Assembly: GCA_964563155.1 (NCBI GenBank)
Contig: CAZLVL010000014.1
Span: 9,052 to 73,051 of the forward strand
Length of the DNA: 64,000 nt
Source: DUPQ01 sp964563155
Lineage (GTDB): Bacteria; Bacillota; Clostridia; DUPQ01
Reading direction: 5' to 3'
A program made the position numbers and the translations under genes. Under the pieces are notes generated by a model. That model did not search any database. It was not told where the DNA came from and worked only from the letters and a program-made list of their open reading frames with translations. The first letter of the stretch is position 1, and each line of letters begins with the position of its first letter. Shown in pieces: positions 9,955 to 17,423 of the stretch.

Positions 9955-10097
9955 AACGTATCCTCCAATAGAAGATTAATACTTACATATTAATTGTACA
10001 GGAATTTAGCTATTGATGGAAACTATATTGATTCTTTAACAAACAAAAGGGGAAAAATAGAATATTTAACTTATACATGCAATTAGAGATTCTATAT

Positions 10098-10186
10098 AAA
10101 ATATCCCCGCTTACGCGGGGAACACCGTGCTGTTTTAGGACTGCCCGTATCATCCTTAGGATCACCCCCGCTCCTGCGGGGACCAC
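10098..10186. CRISPR. Two-repeat relic of a type I-E-like CRISPR array
   Basis: Two 28-base units at 10098-10125 and 10159-10186 flank a single 33-base spacer, giving a period of 61, the exact I-E spacing. Each unit carries a CCCCGC-(4)-GCGGGG stem-loop and ends in A(A/C)CAC, as I-E repeats do. The units agree at only 19 of 28 positions; differences lie in the first seven bases and in the loop. No further unit occurs one period to either side, and no cas gene is in the window. The GC-rich units stand out from the AT-rich surroundings. The rest of 9955-10435 shows nothing recognisable. Confidence 0.6.
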
Positions 10187-10435
10187 GTTGAAGACCCTAT
10201 TTTATTGAGCTAATTCCCTTTGCACTAGTAAAATCATATAGCAAACGGCAAACTATGCATAGCGAAAAAGCTAGTTACATAAGCTAATATTCTTCAACAT
10301 ATTACAAAATCCATACTTTTTTACAAGATTCTCAGTTATAAGGAAAACTCAAAAAGGTTGAAAGCAAAATAAAGGATAAAACAAATATTGTTAATCTCAT
10401 TAAGATTAGTAATATGGGAGAAATAAGAAAGAATT

Positions 10436-10460
10436 AGCCCTTCGGTTAGTCCAAAGGGCT
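10436..10460 (-). terminator. Terminator of the metallo-beta-lactamase-fold gene
   Basis: AGCCCTT and AAGGGCT are perfect arms around an 11-base loop, 7 bases past the stop codon. A moderately T-rich stretch follows on the minus strand. Confidence 0.65.
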
Positions 10461-10467
10461 TATATTC

Positions 10468-11106
10468 CTAAACTATTCTAATGCATTCACCATGCCCTGT
10501 TGCAATAAACTTTATATCCTCTTTTTTCAAATCATCTATTAGTTTTTCTCTTTTTTCTTTATCTGGAACCTGATCTTTGGTAATCCTATCCAGTTCTTTA
10601 TCTAGAGTACTTTCCAACACTTTGCCACCAGAGTTACCAAATCTTATCATTAGGTCACTAGAAAACAAGGTACCTCTTTTTAAATCGAATAATAACAACC
10701 CTTCCCATAAATGCATTTCAGAGGGATACCCTATAAATTTAAAATCTGTATCTCCAATTCTAAGTGTACTTTTAGCCTCTTTTACTAAAACATCACTAAC
10801 AAGGCCAAAGCCATCTAGTTGTCTAGCTGTGACCTCTGAGGCTATTACTTTTGCACTTGGATATTCTTTTAATATAAGTCCAACTCCACCACATTCATCT
10901 GCTTCAAAATGTGAAACAAATATATATTTAAGCTCTTTGTTGCCTAGCACTTCTTTTATCTGAGGTATTATTGCTTCTGCCTGCTTTTTATTGCCAGTAT
11001 GTACTAATATTGGCTCATCAATATCTATTAAGTATTGATGGAATGTTAAATCTATTAGTGGTATATAGCTTGTAAATTGATATAGGTTATCAAATTTTGC
11101 TTTCAT
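10468..11106 (-). CDS. Metallo-beta-lactamase-fold protein related to the flavodiiron MBL domain
   Basis: 212 residues from the ATG at 11106, chosen because AGGAGG lies 7 bases upstream; an in-frame upstream ATG at 11148 falls inside a palindrome and has no ribosome site. SHFEADECGG carries H66, E68 and D70, the HxExD di-iron ligand pattern of flavodiiron proteins, and GHG appears near the C-terminus. There is no flavodoxin domain, so it is a stand-alone MBL domain. Flavodiiron relatives reduce O2 or NO or sense oxygen. The neighbouring AhpD-like gene fits a redox-stress role, but that is inference. Confidence 0.8.
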   Translation of the reverse strand: MKAKFDNLYQFTSYIPLIDLTFHQYLIDIDEPILVHTGNKKQAEAIIPQIKEVLGNKELKYIFVSHFEADECGGVGLILKEYPSAKVIASEVTARQLDGFGLVSDVLVKEAKSTLRIGDTDFKFIGYPSEMHLWEGLLLFDLKRGTLFSSDLMIRFGNSGGKVLESTLDKELDRITKDQVPDKEKREKLIDDLKKEDIKFIATGHGECIRIV

Positions 11107-11128
11107 TTTTTTGCCTCCTGATATTATA

Positions 11129-11153
11129 AAATCATGTATTCGTGACATGATTT
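11129..11153. promoter_or_regulatory. Perfect palindrome in the leader of the MBL gene
   Basis: AAATCATGT and ACATGATTT are 9-base perfect arms around a 7-base centre. It lies just downstream of the promoter at 11169-11196 and before the ribosome site, the usual place for a repressor operator. The binding protein is unknown. Confidence 0.45.
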
Positions 11154-11168
11154 TAATTTGTATCTCCT

Positions 11169-11196
11169 ATTATAATTCCATCTATTGTCTTATCAA
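11169..11196 (-). promoter_or_regulatory. Sigma-A promoter of the MBL gene
   Basis: On the minus strand TTGATA, a 16-base spacer, then a perfect TATAAT. Confidence 0.6.
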
Positions 11197-11210
11197 CTGT
11201 TTTTTCTATT

Positions 11211-11804
11211 TTAATAAGGATAAAGTGATTTCTTTCTTATACCATCTATGATGCTGTGAATTATGGCTATAGGAAAGTATAAGAGGATTGCAAGAATAAT
11301 TGAAATTTCATAGAACAAAGAAGTCTTTCCGGATGGTTTCCCTTTAAAGCGATTAACTAATGCAGAGATAGCAATACCATAAATGTTTCCAAAGCTAATC
11401 ATTCGAATAAATGCTAAAATAACCATGGCTTTTTCATGACCATACTCATTTTCAAATCTTTCCCATGCTTCTTTTGATACTTTTCCTTTTTCATCTGCAT
11501 AATGTTGTGCAAACATTATTGCAACAAGTTCATCTTTAGGAACATCCCCAATTTCACCACTTAAGATAGTTTCAATTTCTTGTGGACTCATACCCTCTTC
11601 TAGGGCAAATTTGGTGTGTGCATAGGAACAAGCTTCACAACCATTAACCTCAGTAACCGCTAACATAATTCTTTCTTTAAAGTGGGAAGATACAAGTTCC
11701 TTTTTACGATTTAACCTAAGATGCTTTACACTTCTAAACATCAGTACTAGGGACTTATAAAAGTCTTTATGGCTATATATTTTCTTGTAGTATCTAAACT
11801 CCAT
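11211..11804 (-). CDS. AhpD-like carboxymuconolactone decarboxylase family protein with a C-terminal membrane helix
   Basis: 197 residues. NGCEACSYAH (C54 to H61 region) is the AhpD-type CxxC-(3)-H redox motif used in alkylhydroperoxidase relatives. Residues about 165-185 form one hydrophobic helix (ISIILAILLYFPIAII), so the protein is probably membrane-tethered with the active site in the cytoplasm. AAGGAG lies 8 bases before the ATG. It is transcribed in the same direction as the MBL gene, but a promoter separates them. A role in peroxide or thiol redox chemistry is likely; the substrate is not predictable. Confidence 0.8.
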   Translation of the reverse strand: MEFRYYKKIYSHKDFYKSLVLMFRSVKHLRLNRKKELVSSHFKERIMLAVTEVNGCEACSYAHTKFALEEGMSPQEIETILSGEIGDVPKDELVAIMFAQHYADEKGKVSKEAWERFENEYGHEKAMVILAFIRMISFGNIYGIAISALVNRFKGKPSGKTSLFYEISIILAILLYFPIAIIHSIIDGIRKKSLYPY

Positions 11805-11875
11805 TCTTGTAACTCCTTGTTATAGAGTAAATAAAATAAAATGAAGAAATACAATCTGTATCAAAGAAAAGTTTT

Positions 11876-12640
11876 TTAGTCATACTTTTCTTCCTCTTCA
11901 TTAACTAGACCATAAACTATGTCACCTCTAAATCCATCTAGTAGCAACTCCTCATATTTTCCATTTGATATAAGTTCTCTATTTTTTAAATCTTCTACCA
12001 GCTTTACATATTTCCCCAATGTAGCATATTGCTTATCTTCCGAATTGTTAATATATAACCTGTTACTATAGCCAAGACTTCTAGCAGTGACAATTATTCT
12101 ACTTTTCATTGTCTCTGCTTTTTCGTAGCTTAAGAATTTATCATTTACTAATCTCCAAAGCATAGCCTGCCTACTCATGCCATAAAACTGCTCAGTTTTT
12201 ACAACATCATCTATTTCAATATTATTCTTTTCTTTTTTTAGTTCATTTTTCACAAAATACATCAAGGATTCATAGGGTGCCAAAAAATATGATGCAAACA
12301 TATCTGCTTCTTTTTCCATAGGATCTTTATTGACTTCTAACTCTGGAGTACAAACAATACTTTTAAAATTGTCATGAAAAAACAAGTGATAGAGCTCATG
12401 GGCTATAGTAAAACGTTGTCTGCCAAAAGTTGAATTAGAGTTAATTCCAATTATTTTATTCTTTCCATCTCTTATACAGATTCCACTTACCCTATCGCTC
12501 ATAGGATAAAATACAATTGTAAAATCATCTCTGTTATAAATTAAGGAAAATATATCTATTGGAGAATGAGCATCTTGACCAAAATCCTTTCTCAAACTAA
12601 TAGCTTCAGAATTAAGCTCTATTTTTTCTTTCACTCTCAT
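11876..12640 (-). CDS. ImmA/IrrE-type metalloprotease
   Basis: 254 residues. HELYH at residues 81-85, preceded by TFGRQRFTIA, is the zinc protease signature of the ImmA/IrrE (COG2856) family. Such proteases cleave a cognate XRE repressor to release stress genes. Its start overlaps the 3' end of the XRE gene by 29 bases, which is the classic coupled arrangement. GGAGGTGA directly precedes the ATG. The cleavage partner is therefore most likely the adjacent regulator. No phage or conjugative genes lie nearby. Confidence 0.85.
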   Translation of the reverse strand: MRVKEKIELNSEAISLRKDFGQDAHSPIDIFSLIYNRDDFTIVFYPMSDRVSGICIRDGKNKIIGINSNSTFGRQRFTIAHELYHLFFHDNFKSIVCTPELEVNKDPMEKEADMFASYFLAPYESLMYFVKNELKKEKNNIEIDDVVKTEQFYGMSRQAMLWRLVNDKFLSYEKAETMKSRIIVTARSLGYSNRLYINNSEDKQYATLGKYVKLVEDLKNRELISNGKYEELLLDGFRGDIVYGLVNEEEEKYD

Positions 12641-12974
12641 TCACCTCCAGTAGACTTTCCATAAAGCGTAAATTAAGTGCTATTTTATTCATAGCAGCAA
12701 TTGTATTCAAATCTTCTACTGTAATCCCTTTGGCTCTCAAAGCTATAGGTATCTGAATAATTTCACAAGATTCCTTCGTAAAACAGTCTACTGAGCACCC
12801 AAATAAATCTGCGGCCTTTTCTAGTATTTCTATACTAAACTGCCTTTCATTTTTTTCACATTTTGAAATATAACTTTGGTCCACACTCAAATATTCAGCT
12901 ATTTGACTTTGGGTAAACCCACTTTTATTACGCAGATCATTAAATCTTTTACCTATAAATTTAAAATCTAACAT
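12612..12974 (-). CDS. XRE-family repressor paired with ImmA protease
   Basis: 120 residues from ATG 12974, with GGGAGG 7 bases upstream; the frame is open to 13016 without a better site. Residues about 6-60 form a helix-turn-helix: FNDLRNKSGFTQSQIAEYLSV followed by DQSYISKCE. The C-terminal half is helical and may mediate dimerisation or recognition by the protease. It probably represses its own operon. Confidence 0.85.
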   Translation of the reverse strand: MLDFKFIGKRFNDLRNKSGFTQSQIAEYLSVDQSYISKCEKNERQFSIEILEKAADLFGCSVDCFTKESCEIIQIPIALRAKGITVEDLNTIAAMNKIALNLRFMESLLEVNESERKNRA

Positions 12975-13010
12975 TGTTATGCCTCCCATAAGAAGATTGT
13001 ATATTAAGTT

Positions 13011-13050
13011 TGTCATAAATTCAATTCATTATATCTCAAATAATATGACA
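13011..13050. promoter_or_regulatory. Inverted repeat upstream of the XRE/ImmA operon
   Basis: TGTCATA (13011-13017) and TATGACA (13044-13050) are perfect 7-base arms 26 bases apart, flanking an AT-rich stretch containing TATAAT on the minus strand. It starts 36 bases upstream of the XRE start codon, so it is a candidate autoregulatory operator. Confidence 0.3.
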
Positions 13051-13166
13051 ATAAGCTATAACCTGATTTTCTTTATCTTGATATCCGTAACATTCTTAAG
13101 TTGTTTAATATTTGTATAAGGTAATATATAAAAATTTGGTAAGCAAGTTTATCTTAGAGAATTCAA

Positions 13167-14087
13167 CTATTTTTCTTTCTCTAAACTAATCAATATTATG
13201 CTCAAAGATACTAATACAATGGAGATTATTGTATTAATACCCATTAATCGTTCTTTTAAGAAAATATAGGATAAGAGGACTCCAAAAAGTGGAATAGTAA
13301 ACTTATATATGGTTACCCTGCTTACAGAGTTGTATTTTAATAATATAGTCCATATGGAAAAGGCAGCTGCTGATACAAAGCCTAAATAAAGTAATAGGGC
13401 TAAGCCTTTTGCACTAAAGACCATTTCATTTGTCCCACCTGCTAGACCTACCCCAATTAAAAAGATTGAACCAATAAATAACTGGTATCCTGAAATTAAA
13501 AAGGCATCTATATCCTTTGTTAACTTCTTAGTATAAATTCCACCAATCGCCCCCATGAAACTAGATAATATTATGAAACCATCGCCCATAAAATTAAAAC
13601 CAAGTTCACTACTAGCATTGGCCAGATTAATTACAACAACACCCATAAATCCTAAAATTAGACCAATTACTTTTTTAATATTAAGCTTGTCATTTTTAAA
13701 AAACAAGGGGACTAAAAGAACCGAGAACAAGGTATTGGTTGCAGCTAAGATAGATCCCTTAGTACCTGTAGTGTTAGAAAGTCCAATATAGAAGAGGATG
13801 TATTGAATGGTTGTTTGAACAAGACCTAAGCCAATAAGATAGTAAAGGTTTTTTCTACTAAGTTTTAATTTCCTTCTTGTTATTAGACAAAAAGCAAAAA
13901 TCAATAAAGATGAAAGAAGAAACCTTAGACCTGCAAAGGTTATTTTTTCAAAACTTGATGTTATTGAGAATAGTTCATACCCTATTTTAATTGAAGGAAA
14001 GGCACTTCCCCATAAAAAACAAGCAAATAGGGCAAATAGTGCCAACATGTAGTATTTAGTAAATATATTTTCATTGGTTCTTTTCAT
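13167..14087 (-). CDS. EamA/DMT-family membrane transporter
   Basis: 306 residues with ten hydrophobic helices in two EamA halves. The first half starts with FALFACFLWGSAFPSIKIG and the second with FILSSFMGAIGGIYTKKL. The family exports metabolites or amino acids across the cytoplasmic membrane. The substrate cannot be told. It stands alone, 74 bases downstream of the next gene's stop. Confidence 0.88.
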   Translation of the reverse strand: MKRTNENIFTKYYMLALFALFACFLWGSAFPSIKIGYELFSITSSFEKITFAGLRFLLSSLLIFAFCLITRRKLKLSRKNLYYLIGLGLVQTTIQYILFYIGLSNTTGTKGSILAATNTLFSVLLVPLFFKNDKLNIKKVIGLILGFMGVVVINLANASSELGFNFMGDGFIILSSFMGAIGGIYTKKLTKDIDAFLISGYQLFIGSIFLIGVGLAGGTNEMVFSAKGLALLLYLGFVSAAAFSIWTILLKYNSVSRVTIYKFTIPLFGVLLSYIFLKERLMGINTIISIVLVSLSIILISLEKEK

Positions 14088-14163
14088 AATACTTCTTTCC
14101 TCTTACTTATATACTATACCAAATACTTAGATTATGTGTGCTACATGAAAATATGAAAAGCAT

Positions 14164-15039
14164 CTAGTTCTTGTTTACAGGAAAATACTCTGTAGTTTTA
14201 CCATCTACCTCTTCACTAAATAATCTATTATCAGACCAATTGAAAAATAGATATGGCCTTAGACTATTATCTTTGGGAATTAGTTGAATAAAATCATCAC
14301 CTAGCGCAATACCGTATTCACTTTGGCCCCAAAGTTCATTTCCTTCATATACAAGTACATCTCTTTCTTGGAATACTAGAGTTCTTTTTTTATCCTTACT
14401 TTCTAGCTTGTTTTGTAAGAAATTATATAAATCCCAATCAACATCCCCTGTCTCTATAAAGGTATCATTTTCTTTTTTGGCTAGATTGATAAAAAAGTCA
14501 TATATCTTAGCATTAGCTTCATCACTTAATAAAGCACCTCTATTATCTGATGCATTAATTCTTTCACCAGAAGCATAAGTAACTCTTATACTAGCTCCTA
14601 GATCTTGGGGTATGCCTATAGCTCCTCTGTTTATGCCATTAACACTTGCAACTTGGTACTGGTCAAGAATGCTCTGAAGGCTTTCAAGAGTTGTTTTAGA
14701 GGTTAAAAAATCAAAGCTAAAACTGTCGTCACTTCCTTTTCCATACCCAGACCCTATGCACCTTACTTCATCACCTTCAACCTCTAGATTAAAAGTGCAG
14801 TAATTATATATTGTGTCTCTTCCAAATCGATGATTAGCATCATAAATTGAAAAAGCATATTCAAAAGAATTAATATCCTTTGAAGTAATAGTTTTAGGTG
14901 CTAAATGGTTGGTTCTATCAAATGAACCACCTGTTTTCTCTTTTTTATTCTTGAAATGGGGTATTATAATGAAGAATATTAAAAGTAATAGTATTGCCAA
15001 TACTGCTACGCGTATAAAAATAACATTAATCCTTTTCAC
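14164..15039 (-). CDS. Membrane-anchored protein of unknown function
   Basis: 291 residues. Residues about 8-27 form one TM helix (FIRVAVLAILLLLIFFIII) preceded by basic residues, so the remaining 260 residues are outside the cell. No lipobox or known domain was recognised. The extracellular part alternates beta and polar segments, for example YNYCTFNLEVEGDEVRCIG and GVRVTYASGE-like strands. It has its own ribosome site (AGGA before the ATG) and no operon partner. Confidence 0.6.
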   Translation of the reverse strand: MKRINVIFIRVAVLAILLLLIFFIIIPHFKNKKEKTGGSFDRTNHLAPKTITSKDINSFEYAFSIYDANHRFGRDTIYNYCTFNLEVEGDEVRCIGSGYGKGSDDSFSFDFLTSKTTLESLQSILDQYQVASVNGINRGAIGIPQDLGASIRVTYASGERINASDNRGALLSDEANAKIYDFFINLAKKENDTFIETGDVDWDLYNFLQNKLESKDKKRTLVFQERDVLVYEGNELWGQSEYGIALGDDFIQLIPKDNSLRPYLFFNWSDNRLFSEEVDGKTTEYFPVNKN

Positions 15040-15223
15040 AAGAATCCTCCTTGAATAATAGCTCTACACAAATCTGTTTATTTATTTTTCCTTGTTATTA
15101 TGATTCTATCATCTTTACACATAAAAAAGATAAAATATTGAATATTTGTGGCATTAGCCCTTAATTTACTAATAAGATTTTACTTACTTAATTGAAGAAG
15201 TAGTAAATTTAACTTGCAATATA

Positions 15224-15451
15224 TTAGTCAACTTCTAAAGTTTCCCATACTTTCTCATGATTATAAGTTTTTTCATTAGTAGCTTCTTCTAAAGATTTTA
15301 ATATCCTAGCTTCATCAAGTTGTAAATCATTTTCAATCTTTTCTAGAACCGCCTCTCTTATAAAAGCTGATAAATCTAAATTATTAATAGAGACATATTC
15401 TTTAATAAGCTGCTTATCTTCTTTCTTAACCCTAAATAAAATTTTGGACAT
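15224..15451 (-). CDS. RelB/DUF6290-type ribbon-helix-helix antitoxin without an adjacent toxin
   Basis: 75 residues. The N-terminus has one beta strand (SKILFRVKKEDK) followed by two helices with DLSAFIREAVLEKIEND, a ribbon-helix-helix layout. The C-terminal tail is acidic, as in toxin-neutralising regions. It resembles the antitoxin at 62311-62547 (same length, same RE....I.. pattern). No RelE/ParE-like frame follows; 15040-15223 is empty. It is either an orphan antitoxin or what remains of a pair. Confidence 0.7.
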   Translation of the reverse strand: MSKILFRVKKEDKQLIKEYVSINNLDLSAFIREAVLEKIENDLQLDEARILKSLEEATNEKTYNHEKVWETLEVD

Positions 15452-15556
15452 AAAAATCTTCCTTTCGTACCCATATGATGCACACCATTAATACTGAAAA
15501 CTTACTAAAATAACACAACTACTACCTAAGTCCGTTATAGACTACACTAAGTTACA

Positions 15557-15979
15557 TTATTTATTGTTCGATAAAGTTAAAAAGTCATAAGCTTCTTTCA
15601 GTATCCGCTTAGAATTCTCAAATTGGAAAGCCTTCATTGCTTCTTCATAGGTCATTAGAGAAGCAGAAAGCAGTTCTTCTTCTTGGAAAGCTATATCTTG
15701 GTCTTTATACTCTGCTAGAAAATATATTACTCTTTTCATTGTATTTTTTTTCTTAGGCAAAGGATGTTCACTAATAGTTTTAAAACCAGGAACAATGTTT
15801 ACTTTTAAGCCAGTTTCTTCATAGATTTCTCTTATAGCTGTTTCTTCTTCTCTTTCATCTTTCTCCATATGGCCTTTAGGAAATCCATAATAACCTTCAA
15901 TGGATTTTATTATGACAAACCATATTTCATTATTTACTCTGGTATAAACTACGCCACCACAGGATATTTCATATTTCAT
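15557..15979 (-). CDS. NUDIX hydrolase
   Basis: 140 residues. The Nudix box is complete: GHMEKDEREEETAIREIYEE followed by TGL, matching G-x5-E-x7-REUxEExGU. SCGGVVYTR at the N-terminus and GFPKGH before the box resemble the Ap4A-hydrolase-like NUDIX group. It probably hydrolyses a nucleoside diphosphate-linked compound. GAGG lies 6-7 bases before the ATG. Confidence 0.88.
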   Translation of the reverse strand: MKYEISCGGVVYTRVNNEIWFVIIKSIEGYYGFPKGHMEKDEREEETAIREIYEETGLKVNIVPGFKTISEHPLPKKKNTMKRVIYFLAEYKDQDIAFQEEELLSASLMTYEEAMKAFQFENSKRILKEAYDFLTLSNNK

Positions 15980-15990
15980 TTAAAACCTCA

Positions 15991-16240
15991 CTATATTTGT
16001 TTAAACATTGTTAGAGCACATTCTCTAATGTCATTGGGATTAATCATATTATATTTTTCTTTTACTGCATTAAATACTCAGCTCACCCACATAAAGCTCA
16101 GAAGCACAATGGACACAAGAAGCATTCTTACCAAGATAATCGCATGTTTCTCCTTTTACAGTCCCACTATTTTCTTTGTTTTCAACAATAAAAGTTACAT
16201 CATTTCTGTATTCTTCACAAAATACTACTTTTTTATCCAT
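15991..16240 (-). pseudogene. Broken MqsA-like zinc-finger antitoxin N-terminal region
   Basis: An ATG at 16240 opens a 56-codon frame with CEEYR...., GETCDYLGKNASCVHCASELYVGEL, a two-CxxC-like layout typical of the YgiT/MqsA zinc finger, ending at a TAA at 16070. Reading continues in another frame as NAVKEKYNMINPNDIREC, the linker and start of the HTH in these antitoxins, ending at 15991. A frameshift and loss of the HTH domain are the simplest reading. No partner toxin frame is seen. The recognition is by motif only. Confidence 0.5.
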
Positions 16241-16430
16241 TTCAATTCTCCTTTGTTTTTAAACTTTTCTAAATGAATAAAAGACTGGCTTATTTCGCTT
16301 ATGAAAAGAGATAACCACCCTTCTTCATCTCCTACCTAACACTAGTTAGTCAAGATACAAAGCAAAGTGGACCTGCTGAAGCAACATTAACAATGCAATG
16401 ATACGCTAATTAAATTTACCTGTCTATATT

Positions 16431-16448
16431 ATGCACTAATTAGTGCAT
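16431..16448. promoter_or_regulatory. Perfect 18-bp palindrome
   Basis: ATGCACTAATTAGTGCAT equals its own reverse complement. It sits alone in the gene-poor stretch 16241-16561, upstream of the decayed antitoxin and downstream of the phosphoesterase stop. The shape fits a dimeric repressor site such as MarR or TetR type, but no regulator gene is next to it. The rest of this stretch shows nothing recognisable. Confidence 0.35.
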
Positions 16449-16561
16449 TATCTTGCATATTAATATAATATAGTTGAATTAGTCTTTGGAAATATCATTA
16501 ATTATAATCAAGCACAGTACTCGGTCAGGTTAGTAAGTGCTCACTATATAGGCTACTTAAC

Positions 16562-17386
16562 TCATCTAGAAAACAATTGAACAATCACAACTTCAGGTCT
16601 ATTATTTATCCTTATTGGAATTATACTATTTCCAAGACCACGGCTTACAATCATTGTGGTTTTATCCTTATTGTATTCACCTGAATCATACTTAGGAAAA
16701 AGTCCTTGATTGGGTGCAATAAGTCCACCTATAAAGGGAAGCCTAAATTGTCCACCATGAGCATGACCACTTAATACTAAATCGATCCTATGTTCAACAT
16801 ATGCATCAAAAGCTTCTGGCCTATGGGATAAAAGCACCTTAAAGCCATCTCTTAAGTCCATTTTTCTAAGCCTAGTGTATAACCTGCTGCTTGGAAGGTT
16901 GGTATGCCAGTCAGAAAAATCAGGGTCATCTAGGCCAATTAGAAAGATACTTTCATTACCTTGATTTATAGCTATCATATCATCATGTAATACAGTAACT
17001 CCTAGGCTTTTTAATTTATTTTCAAGAGTCTTATATTGGTCTCCAATCCAAGCTTCGTGGTTACCTGTAACAAAGTAACAAGGAGCAATTTTAACCATTT
17101 CTTCTACAAGCTTTATAGCAATATCTAAGTTTGTTCGATGGCAGTCTATCAAATCACCAGTAATAACAATAATATTAGGATTTTCCTCATACAAGATCTT
17201 GATTATTTTAGAATTATCCTTTCCAAATTCAAAATTATGTAAATCTGAAATCTGGGCAATTTTATATGAATCAAATTCAGTAGGTAGAGTTTTCTTATTT
17301 ATTTCATAGTAGCTTGTACCTATTGTTAGATTTCCCCAAAGAGTTGTAGCTATAAAAACAACGAGTAATATAATAACTATACTCAA
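16562..17386 (-). CDS. Membrane-anchored metallophosphoesterase (YkuE-like)
   Basis: 274 residues. One N-terminal hydrophobic helix, then the calcineurin-like motifs in order: ISDLHN (near 47), GDLID (near 78), GNHEAW (near 107), LSHRPE (near 200) and SGHAHGGQFR (near 213). These ligate two metals. Relatives such as YkuE and LpxH-like enzymes hydrolyse phosphodiesters or lipid-linked pyrophosphates at the membrane. The gene follows the DUF4143 ATPase by 37 bases, but a functional link is doubtful. Confidence 0.87.
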   Translation of the reverse strand: MSIVIILLVVFIATTLWGNLTIGTSYYEINKKTLPTEFDSYKIAQISDLHNFEFGKDNSKIIKILYEENPNIIVITGDLIDCHRTNLDIAIKLVEEMVKIAPCYFVTGNHEAWIGDQYKTLENKLKSLGVTVLHDDMIAINQGNESIFLIGLDDPDFSDWHTNLPSSRLYTRLRKMDLRDGFKVLLSHRPEAFDAYVEHRIDLVLSGHAHGGQFRLPFIGGLIAPNQGLFPKYDSGEYNKDKTTMIVSRGLGNSIIPIRINNRPEVVIVQLFSR

Positions 17387-17423
17387 AATTATTTTCTTTG
17401 ACCTTTTATTACTTTCTAGTTTT

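Noticed and set aside
10220..10247. Further CRISPR repeats one period beyond the relic
   Set aside because: No stem-loop or repeat similarity at the expected positions on either side.
10577..10963. Plus-strand frame of 128 residues inside the MBL gene
   Set aside because: Antisense shadow of a gene with a clear HxExD motif and ribosome site.
15869..16276. Plus-strand frame of 135 residues
   Set aside because: Overlaps the NUDIX gene and the antitoxin remnant antisense, and its product shows no motif.
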